NCBI GenBank assembly: GCA_032358165.1
Contig: JAALGY010000034.1
Span: 1-64,000, forward strand
DNA: 64,000 bases
Direction of reading: 5' to 3'
From: Diplosphaera chodatii
Taxonomy: Eukaryota > Chlorophyta > Trebouxiophyceae > Prasiolales > Stichococcaceae
The position numbers and the translations under genes are program-made. Position 1 is the first letter of the stretch. Every line of letters begins with the position of its first letter. This document shows, piece after piece, positions 24,901 through 41,026 of the stretch. The notes below the pieces were generated by a model that saw only the letters and a program-made list of their open reading frames with translations, made no database searches and was not told where the DNA came from.

Positions 24901-27748
24901 CACAGCCCTGCGAGGCCTGCCAGCAAGGAAGGCGTCGGCTCCCGCTCCAGAGCAGCCAGGCGCGAGGTGACAGCCGGGGGCAGCAGATGCACCGCGGCGG
25001 CTGCCAGGCGGAATGCCGCCTGCTGCATGCGCAGCTGCCTCGCCGGCTGCTGGCTGCCACCGAGGCCTGTGCCGCTGTTCTCGCTATTCACGGGCCCGTG
25101 ATTGCTGCCGCGACAGTCATCTGCACTGACCCAGAGCTGCTGTGCCCAGTGCACTGTGGCTGTCAGTGCATCTGCCAGTGCTTCTGCCCACTGCTGGCGG
25201 ATGGGTGCTTCTCCCAGTATGCAGTTGCCGCGGTCCGCAGCTGCCTCGGCTGCCTGCTGAGCCATGCCTGCCAGCCTGACCATAGCAGCCGCCTGGCAGA
25301 CATGAACATGCAAGACGTTCTCAAGTGAGGCACTGCGCCTTACCTTTAACGTGAACAAAGTATGGACGCTGCTCCTCAAGCAGGGTGCAGGGGCCTGTTG
25401 TTCGAGAGCACATAAAAACGAAAGAGTGCAAGAGCCAAGGAACTTGCAGCACCTGCGCAGCTGTGGGCAGGGCGCCGCTTCCCGCTGCTGGCAATGTGAG
25501 CAGCAGGTCATGCATTGCAGTTATCAGGCCGGCAATCAGCGCCCGCTGCGCGGTGGCGGCATGGTGCCGAGGCTCCTGTCGCAGCACATACTCCACCACG
25601 AGGCTGCACAGAGCAAGTTCAAAACTCAGCTTGGTTCACGCTCTGATGTCAGACGGATTGGCTGTACTTTTGCGTGGCTGCACTTGCCATACATCTGGTA
25701 GTCGGCATTAGACAGCAGCACACGCGCATGCTCCGGCTCTGTCAAGCATTTCCAAGGGCCACATGTGTGTCTGGCGGATATGCGAAAATTGACATCATGG
25801 TTGTGAGTTGATACTGTCTCACAAGCACACAAGCCAGGCAGCAGCGAAACGCAAAGGGGGACATCCTGCAAGCGAACCAGGCACGGCTGACGCCTCGCTG
25901 CAGGGCCGCCTCATGGGCCATCAGTGTGCTGGCAGCCAGGGCGATGGCTGCGTCTGGAGCTAGACTGGCAGCCACCGCGGGTTGCAAGGCCGTCACAGCT
26001 TTGTCGTCCGCCGGCCCCCGTCGGAACACCGTGATTGCCTGCTCAAAAAGACTGCCACTCATGAGCAGACCTGCTTGATAAGGACTGTGATTCGGCGGCA
26101 TTGCCAAAGCAAAGCAGTGATGTGAGTGTGCACATACACTGCCAGAACACAGCGCAACTGTGCAAATGCGTAACGGTTTTGCAGTAGTATTGTGTGAGCA
26201 TGAAGGTCTTGCTCACGCTGAGGGCGCTGCAGAGTGGCTCCGCCCAGGTCGACTGCCACTCCGGTTCTGGCTGCTCGCTCGGCAGCTGCTGCGACTGCTG
26301 CAGGTCGTCACCCTCAGGCTGCCCCGCCGACGGCTGACTGCGTGGCTGTGGACCAGGTCCATGCTGCGCTTGGCCAGCCACAGCTGGCTCTCGCAGTGCC
26401 GATGCAACGCCCCGCTGTCCATCAGCAGCACTGCCGCACGAAGAGGCCACCTTTTCCACTGGACCTTCTTCTGTGGTGCACACGGCTGCTGGCCTGTCGG
26501 CAGCCGCAGCCGCAGCAGCAGCTGGCGCCATCCTGTGTGCCGCGCCCACAACATCTGCGCTCAGAGCCGCCGTGCAGCGGCTGAGCAGCCGGATCAGGGG
26601 CGCCTCATTGCTGAGCTGGCCCTGCAGGCAGCATGCTATTGCCAGCTCCGTAGCGTGCAGCACCGTCGACTGCGCTGACAGCAGCGGGGCGGCTCCACCC
26701 TGCGCAGCAAACCTGCGCCCAGCATGCGCGTGCGTCGTCCTTCGACGCTCGGACACACCACAGTCAAAGACCCAAGGTGCTGCCGTTTACTACTGCCAGG
26801 CTTTGCTCAAGCCGCCGCCATGCATGCAAAGCTGATCGAAAAGCAACAATCTTGTAGTTATAACCGCAGCCACACATGCACCAACATTGTACACTCGTTG
26901 ATCGATCGGGTCCCCAGCTGCCATTTGCATGTACCTGAGGCACTCTGCGGCTGCCGGCAGCAACGCCGCCCGCGCGCGAGCCACATGCCCCTCTTCAAGT
27001 CTCTCACAGCCGGCCATCGCCAGGGTGCACAGGGCCGGCACGGCGTCCGGGTCCCAGGCTGCCGCCGCGGCTAGCATCCCCGGCCGCTGCAGCGCCCTGC
27101 CCAGCTGCTCGACGCCATCCCGCAGCGTCGCCAGCACCCGAAAGTGCAGATCGTCACCCTGATCCTGGTCCTGTAGCAGCACTGGCCAAGGAGTTGCACA
27201 TGACGCCACACCGAGGGCTGTTCCCTGCAGCCTGCGGCTTGCAGCAGGTGGTCTGGGTCTGATGCTACAGGGAAGCTGTGCTGCAATTGAAGCAGTAGGG
27301 GGTGATGCATGGATGTGGATGGAGGGAGGATTTGAACGAGCTAAAGCCTGCAGCGACATCATACCAGCCGTTAAGGAACGAAGAGGGAGACATAGCATCG
27401 GTGCGCACCAGGGAGCCATGTGCATTGGAGATACAGATGTGCAGGGCGCCCAATGCCGCAGCGCCGTGACTGACGTCAGGATGGCCAAGCAGGGTCAGCA
27501 GGCCTTGCATCTGACGTGCGAGCGTGACTGCCGGCTTGTCGTCGCACCTGCATACACGGCAAGAGAGCATCGGCGAGCTTCGTTTAAACGCTCAGAGGTT
27601 GCATGGCACGCACCCTGCCTATGTCGGTGGATCAATACAGCGCTGCGAACGAAACGAGAAGCACATGCCTTGTAGGAGCGGAGCGCAGCATAGACATGAG
27701 GGTGTCAGGCGTGCAGTCCTCAGACAGCAGCAACTGGCAGCCAGCCAT
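21936..27748 (-). CDS. Helical-repeat protein with C-terminal U-box, copy 2
   Basis: Tandem paralogue of the gene at 14891-20421. Placed exons include 27748-27669, 27547-27409, 23645-23508, 23198-23001, 22766-22356 and 22205-21936. Other blocks shared with copy 1 lie near 27160-26940, 26700-26480, 26390-26200, 26100-25890, 25590-25450, 25300-24860, 24720-24480 and 24000-23885. Examples are AAAAWDPDAVPALC, AQGGAAPLLS and MAHEAALQRGV. The U-box reads MLCCMTK, then GHSYEEAAIATWLQTHSTSP and LLPNHTLRQMI, so the usual Cys-Pro-Ile core is Cys-Cys-Met. A tail of about 35 residues follows that copy 1 lacks. Intron 1 appears to use a GC donor. Start at 27748 was chosen because MA and the following residues align with copy 1 and phase fits exon 2. 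Middle exons are approximate. Confidence 0.65.
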
Positions 27749-28433
27749 GTCCTGCACTGTGCTTCGTAAGCTTTCGGCGGTATGAATGAACGTATACATA
27801 CTGCTGCAGACAGAAGCTCTCGGAGCAACGGTCTTCAATGTTCACACTGCTGCACATCCAGATCCAGTGTGGAGCCTTTAAGACAGGTCAACGGTTGCGT
27901 GCCACCTGGGCACGCTCAGCAGGACGACTCAAACCGGTATGTGTTCGCAACCTCAGTTTATGCGCACAAGAAAACGCTTGATTGTCTTCTGAAGCAGTCT
28001 GACAGTGTCGGACATTGGACGGTCCGACTGCTGATCTGGCATCCAATCTGGAGAGCACAGCTGCTTGGGGGCCTTGTCAGTGCCCTCATGATTGCTGCTA
28101 CATCAGCTGACATCTGGATGTGGCGGCGCTTTGCATCCTCTACGGTGAGCACATGGTCAGGTGTTGCCACCCTGAGCTGCTCTGTAGGCTGATCATGCGT
28201 GTGCAAGCTGCAAGGGTGATGACCGTCTGACAGTCCACTGCGCATTCACCTTTTAGTGGCTGACGGCGATCGGATGCCGCGCGGTACAGCAACACATTGA
28301 ATGCGGCATGCAACTTCCAAACAGAAGGTTGTCTTCTAGGCAGGCAGGCGCTGCACCCAGGGTGCCAGCATTCACCTGATCAGGTAGCACTCGGGACTTC
28401 GTATGGAGCAAGGCGGGTCATCCTCAGTATCCA
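27749..28433. other. Region between divergent U-box copy 2 and DUF4336 gene
   Basis: Presumed bidirectional promoter region. It holds a complex hairpin at about 27993-28035 (GTCGGAC pairing with GTCCGAC inside AGCAGTC and GACTGCT arms) and a perfect 12-bp palindrome at 28374-28385 (ACCTGATCAGGT). A minus-strand frame at about 28200-28050 looks protein-like but could not be joined to copy 2. Confidence 0.4.
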
Positions 28434-30620
28434 ATGGATGTGCTAACGTTTGCCAGAGCTGCCGCAGCGCATGTTGTTTGCGCAGCTCAGCTGAGCAGCA
28501 TGGCGGCGCGGCCTGTGCCAGCATACCCTTGGGGCCAGCCCGCCTCATGCTGCAGCACGACGCGCAGCCAGGTTCTGCTGCCGTCTAAAGCGCTGAACGG
28601 CCTTCCCCGACCTTTCCGGCGGGTGTGAGCATGTTTGCAGCGACCCTTTCCTGGTGGCGCAGTCTGCTGGAATTGAGCATGGCCATGAGACTCCGGGGCA
28701 GCAGCAGCGGGCCTGGCACCTCATGTGATGACCCGCTGACGGCAACGCTTTCAGCACGTGGTGCATCTGCGTTGCAGAGGTGCGGCGTGCGGCAGTTTGT
28801 CTCTCCCAGCACAGCGCCACAGGTCGTCAGTTGCTGGACCAACCCCGCAGGTGTGGCTGCTGGCAGGAGCTTTCTGAGGCTCTCGACTGGTGCAAGACAT
28901 CTCCGTGCTCAAACGCCATGTGGGTAACAGTTTGGCACATGTGCAGGCAAAGTCTTGACGCCAGTTGTCGACCAAGTGTGGGGTGCCGAGCGGTCCTTCT
29001 ATTGGAAGGGCATGGATGTCGGTGGGCGCAGCGCTGTCGTCCGCCTCAGCGACGGCAAGCGGCACGCACTGACGCATTCCTGGCAGCTGCTGCCTGTGAT
29101 CATGTGTCAACATGGTGCGCAACCTCATGAAGCGAGTTTGACCAGCTGCTGTGTCGGTTGCGGTGCAGGGTCCCTTTGGGTGCACTCGCCAGTGCAGCCG
29201 ACGCCAGGCTTGCGGCAGGCGTGCGACGAGCTCGGCGAGGTCAAGCACATAGTCAGCCCCAATCTTTGGCACACCGCCTTTGGCAAACAAGTGGGTTGTT
29301 TCAGTACATTCCATTGGAATGCTTTTGATGATGGTCAAGCAAGTCCAACAGCACGTTCAGCTGTGCTATTTCTGACGGCCTGGAACTCGGTGCACGTGCA
29401 GTGGAAGGACAGCTATCCCAGCGCAACTCTGTACGGATGCCCCGGACTGCCAGCAAAGCAGCCTCACATGAGGTGCCACACAGGCTCATGTCTTTCATCC
29501 AGCAGAATGTACGCACTGATCTGATGCACAGCCGCAGTGCAAACATGCTGACGGCTGCAGCACGCAAGCCACTTGCTGGTATTGATGCCACACATGTACA
29601 TGCACATGTGGTGCCAGGGTCGATGCCACAGTGGGCGTCAACAATGAGGCGCCACACAGCTGGCTGGGCGAGATCGAGGTGACACACCTATCATATGAAG
29701 CGGCGCCGCTGCTGCGGACGCCGGTTTTTGATGAGGTTGGTCTCATGTACCCCATGCTCACAGCGCATTGCCATTGGCTAGCGGCTGTTCGAATGACAAT
29801 CGCCATCACAATGGTGCATAAGCTGGGTTTTATGTGCAATGGGCTTTTCCTCTAGTGAAGAATCACTTGATCCCGCTAGTGAAGAATGACTTGATGTGAT
29901 ACTGCTGCAGGTCATATTTCTGCACAAGGCATCCAGAACCCTGATCGTCACAGATTGTGCGTGTTTCTGCTGAGATTGCTGGGTGGGACTGCCACGCTGT
30001 ATGCGCAGCAGGCACGCACCACCATGCCAATTGTATGCAGCAGACCTACATTGTTGTGATCGACGATCTGACTTGTGCCCATGCAATTGCAGTCTTCTGG
30101 TCATACCCCTCGGATGTGCCTATAGGTGGGGGAATACCACCCAATACCTTCATCGTCTGGAGTAATCCGCACGTTGGCACGATATAATGCTCTGCACATG
30201 GTCAGGATTCTGCTGGACATCAACATTGCCATGTCACCATTGCAAGCCGTGCCATGCGCCACCTGCTGCAGGCACAAGGACCTACACATTCGGAATGAAT
30301 CGCGTATTCAAGCCTTTCTACAACAGTTTGATGATCAGTGACAAGGGTGAGACTTGCTGACCCAGCACAGCCGGGTCGCATGATGCACAAGACCATGCGT
30401 GTGCTGTCAGTACAGTCTGCAGACAAGTGCTGCTGTTGCTAATGGTAAGCCCCAACTGGCTGTTGCAGAGCGATACCGGGAAGTGATGCACAGGATTTTT
30501 GATGAGTGGCAGTGGGACGCCATTCTGCCTTGCCACGGCAATTTTGTCCCGGCTGGCGGAAAGGCGCTGCTGCGCAAACACCTGGACCTACCGCCGCCTC
30601 AGCTGATCAGGCGAACATGA
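28434..30620 (+). CDS. DUF4336 (metallo-hydrolase-like) protein
   Basis: DUF4336 proteins have a metallo-beta-lactamase-like fold and no settled function. Phase-consistent exons: 28947-29054, 29169-29290, 29402-29489, 29632-29735, 29911-29956, 30093-30161, 30272-30346 and 30469-30620. Diagnostic stretches are GSLWVHSPVQPTPGLRQA, VKHIVSPN, SYPSATLYGCPGLP, HSWLGEIEVTHLSYEA, LIVTDFFWSYPSD, FGMNRVFKPFYNSLMISDK and ILPCHGNFVPAGGKALLR. The intron after 29054 has a GC donor. The N-terminal exon is not resolved: the ATG at 28434 opens an Ala-rich, transit-peptide-like segment but has not been joined in phase. The gene is convergent with alanyl-tRNA synthetase. Family assignment is firm; function is unknown. 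Confidence 0.75.
29852..29895 (+). repeat. 20-bp direct repeat in a DUF4336 intron
   Basis: CTAGTGAAGAATCACTTGAT at 29852-29871 recurs at 29876-29895 with one base changed. Four bases separate the copies. Confidence 0.7.
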
Positions 30621-31191
30621 TCTCACGCGGCTACCAGCAGTGGCAGAACATCCGTGGCGGCTGGCAGCTGCAGATCTCAGCCGCTGCATTTGACATGCGC
30701 ACGCTGGGTGCAGACAGATCCGGTTGAAGTATATGTAGTTGTACCATGAGCGCAGCAGTCGAAGTGCCCCCCGAATCATTGAAGATGCGCGCAGAAACCG
30801 CAGCAGAATTGAGTGTCTATGCGCAGCTGCACCCGAAGTCTGTAACGAAGTTGCCAGTCTGAGTTTGTGTTGTTGTTGAGGCGCATGCTGTTCAATGTCA
30901 ACGTACATAGGACGTGTTGCACCCGCTTCAGACTACAGAGATCATGGACAGCACGTACATACAACTGACAACGGCAGAACCGCACAGACAGAACGACAGA
31001 AGCCATGACCAGTGGGAAGGGTGGCCTTGTCTGCAGTAAGAGCTGCCCTTCTACATCGGAAGCTCAACCCCCTGGCGCACTACCTGAGGATGTATTGTTG
31101 CAGCTGACCAGAATGATGGTTTCCAACTGCACGCCCCCACAACAGCAGCAGCAGCTGATGTACTGAGTTGCAATATGCAGACCCCCGTCAA
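30621..31191. other. 3' region between convergent DUF4336 and AlaRS genes
   Basis: No coding exon was recognised. This interval must hold both 3' untranslated regions. Confidence 0.4.
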
Positions 31192-37762
<6,571 letters not shown>

Positions 37763-38597
37763 ATGGATGGTGCAACTTGCAGTTTGCGCAGCAAGAATCC
37801 ATCATGCATGGTGCAGTGTATGCTGTCTGGTGCCGACCATGGTAGCATGCATGCCGACTTGTTGCAGCGCCAAGAGCAGAATGCCACCATTACTCACGAT
37901 CATTGGAAGCATAACGTTGCCAGATCTGCTGCTGCCTGCAGCTGCGTGCCGGGCTGAGCAACCGGCATGTGAGCTGCGCAAACCGCGCTGCCATTGGATG
38001 CGCCGTCTCGCTGCCGATGCCCACGTGCATCATGCGTCACTTCCCAGGTCACTTCCCAGTTGCTGATCTGTCCGTCAGAGTGGCAGGATAGGCAAGCCAG
38101 GCATCTGAGACCATGCCATCCTTGCTCATGGCCGGTGCATGCAGATGCGTCTTCACAACGTGAGCGGCACAGCACCCTATGCTAGCCCTCTACACGATAC
38201 GCTGTGGACCTGATTGTGAACGTGAAACTGGCAGGTTCTGAGCTGAAAGCTGTCCACAAGTTGGTGCACTAAAAGGCGGAAATGTAGCCCTGCTGCTGCC
38301 CACTGACCTTCACATCTGATGGGAGCTGAAGCTCCCTTACGGTTGCCCTAGTTCAACAAGAACTAGGCGAGTTGTACCACCATTTCACTTTGCAGAAAGC
38401 CACGATCGCAGCCTCGACAGCTACACCTATCTCACTTAACGCTGCAGCACTGAGCTGTCACGGACAGCTGCCACTGCTTGCACGAAGTAACAACACAAAG
38501 TAGTCGGTGGTGCACATCTCTGGCTGTCCTGGCCGATCCGTGGCGTCTGTGACAAAGACACACACATAATCAGCAGCTGACCAGCTCTGGAGGCGCC
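37763..38597. other. Divergent promoter region, AlaRS and Rab
   Basis: The two genes are transcribed away from this stretch of about 830 bp. Two perfect hairpins stand at 38321-38367. No further coding exon was recognised. Confidence 0.45.
38321..38367. repeat. Two adjacent hairpins upstream of the Rab gene
   Basis: GGGAGC and GCTCCC close a TGAA tetraloop at 38321-38336. CCTAGTTC and GAACTAGG (38347-38367) close a 5-nt loop. Both stems are perfect. Confidence 0.6.
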
Positions 38598-40517
38598 ATG
38601 CGACTGGACACAGAGGACGACGAGTGAGTGGACCAGGCCCTATGTCTTGGCTTCCCAAGCGCCAGCTGTGACGCCATACATGCGGCCATGCGGCACCCTG
38701 CAGCGTAGCGCTGCCTCCCTGCAGGATAGCAGTGCTGTGTCCAGCTCGTTCTCGTCACTCTGTGCACCCTGAGATGCAGCCATCGGCCGGCAAGCTGTGC
38801 GCTTCTGGAGCTGCGTCGGGTGCCGCGGCCAGCAAGGACACCAGGGGAGCGTCACCTCCTGAGCTCCTGACAAGAAGGACTGACACGTGGCATATCAACT
38901 GCAGCTACGACTTCCTGTTCAAGCTGGTGCTGGTGGGGGACTCGGGGGTGGGCAAGTCCAACCTGTTCACGCGCTTCACCACCGGCGTGTTTGCGCCCGA
39001 CACGCGCGCCACCATCGGCGTCGACTTTGCCACCCGCAGCCTAGAGGTGAGATGGAAGTCGGAACTGCTTCAAAAGGACTGACGGCATGTTGATCGCGTT
39101 TCTGGCAGGATCAGCGGTGCTCTTGGTGTGATGTGGCATCAGGCCTGGCATAAGGTTGGGGAGGCAGCCAAGCTGCAGGCAGCGGCTGCTGCATTGCACG
39201 CTGTACAGCGCATAGGCTGAGAGCGCTGACGGGTTGTCATCATGCAGATCGAGGGGCGCATCATCAAGGCGCAGATCTGGGACACGGCCGGGGTGGAGCG
39301 GTACCGGGCGCTGACCAGCGCGTACTACAGGGGGGCGCACGGCTGCATGATCGTGTACGACGTCACCAGCCCAGGTGCGGCCCCAGCCGGCTGTGACCTT
39401 GCTCGAAGGCGCCGTACAGCTGCCGCCGGCGTCGGCAGCAATCTCCGGAAGCCCCGCCCAGTCAGGACGATTCATATAGACCACAGCAGCGCAGCAGCAG
39501 GACCTGCGACGGACAAGCAGCTCACCGCTGCCTTTCCTTCGAGGCCTGGGCATGCCGGCACCACTGGGTGTTGCCTGCACTGAGCTCAGCACATGTGCTC
39601 CCCGCAGAGAGCTTTGCCAACGTGACGACGTGGCTGGACCACATCAGAAAGCACGCGCCGCCCAACAGCGGCCTCATCACCATGGTCATCGGCAACAAGA
39701 CCGACCTGGGGTGAGTCCCTTGCACTGCTCGGTGCCTGCTTACTTCCCATGACCGCTTGCCGGTGTGACAGCGCCTCACTTTGCGTCATGCTGCAGATCA
39801 GGAACAGTTGTACAGGCGCCGTGAGCCTTGCAGAGGCGGGCGGTGCAGACTCGAACTGAGTTGCCTTTTGGCGTGCGCAGGCACCGGCGGCGGGTGACGA
39901 CGGCGGAGGCGCGCGAGTACTGCGAGTCGAAGGGCGTGGCGCTGGTGGAGACGTCCGCCCTGGACGACAGCAACGTGGACCTCGCCTTCGAGCAGGTGCG
40001 GAAGCGGCCAGTATGCACTTTGTATGACACCATCTGTGGTGGGTGCCGCCATTCAATGTGCGGACATACCATTGCTCTTGATCTGGCCGAGTGTCTTTAT
40101 AGCAGGTGCACAGATGAACGACGCGTAGGTCTGCAGAAAGCTCGGGCAGCCAACCCATTCGGCAGCCAGCTCTGTGTGCTGACCACCGCGAGATGCGCCC
40201 GCAGTCTGCAGCTCCAGCTGCTGGGCTGCGCCCGTCAGCAGTGCAGAGGCTGACTCTCAGTGTGGTCGGCTGCTGCACTCGCACTGCGAGGCTGCGCCTG
40301 TCGGCAGTGCAGAGGCCGACACTCAGTGTGATCTGCTGCGCAGCTGCTGGAGGCGGTGTTCCACGCGTCGCAGCGGGCCGGCCTGCAGCGCGCCGGCGCC
40401 GGCGGGGACGCCTTTGACAAGGCGGCGCCGGGCCAGGGCAAGAAGGTCAACCTGAACGCCCCAGTGGCAGACCCAGCGACGCAGGCGCAGCGCAGCAGCC
40501 GGTGTTGCAGCTCGTGA
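38598..40517 (+). CDS. Rab11/RabA-like small GTPase
   Basis: Membrane-trafficking GTPase of the Rab11 (plant RabA) type, 228 residues. Exons: 38598-38623, 38905-39046, 39248-39374, 39608-39710, 39881-39995 and 40344-40517. The 26-nt first exon supplies MRLDTEDD and joins to the second to give [16 protein letters not shown], the usual Rab11 N-terminus. P-loop GDSGVGKS, switch [13 protein letters not shown], guanine-binding NKTDL and ETSAL are all present. The C-terminus RCCSS fits the CCXX geranylgeranylation signal. Switch II reads [11 protein letters not shown]: the catalytic Gln of Rab GTPases is Val at residue 72. Known Gln substitutions at this site impair GTP hydrolysis, so slow or absent intrinsic turnover is predicted. 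It is divergent from alanyl-tRNA synthetase. Confidence 0.93.
40224..40333 (+). repeat. 44-bp direct repeat in the last Rab intron
   Basis: 40224-40267 and 40290-40333 differ at only about five positions. The period is 66 bp. The second copy ends 10 bp before the exon 6 acceptor. Confidence 0.7.
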
Positions 40518-41026
40518 CATCACATAGTGACGCACCACCATTGTCAGCACCACTTTCTGTGGGTACATACGGTATCTGACCCCAGGCAAGTTAGGTGTGG
40601 TTTTGGCTCGGCAACGCAGGGCATGATGACTGTTGTTGTGGGCAGCTGGCAAGCGGTGTGCCTTTCAGTAGTAGCTGCACTGGGCGCATGCCAGCAACCG
40701 CATTGCAGGCCCGTTCACCCTTAATATGATCGGTGCACTGGCGGCAGGGCAGTGTGCATCCTTGCTGGAGACGTTGTGGCAGAAAAACCGTAGGTTGCGT
40801 GCACATCTCACTGGCAGCAACTCCACATCAACAGCGCCCAGCATCCAATTGCTAGTCTTATTGTAAACATGCCAAACACAATGATACAGATCCTCTCAGG
40901 ACATTTCAATGCATGACACCCGCCCTTCTCTATGTATCCCAGCCAGCATCTGTCACCATGACATGCAATAGCTGGGTGGATGCCGTGAGTGCCTACGCAC
41001 ACCGCTGCATGTTCAGACTGCGCCGT
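40518..41026. other. 3' region between convergent Rab and U-box gene 3
   Basis: No coding exon was recognised. Both neighbouring genes end towards this stretch of about 500 bp. Confidence 0.45.
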
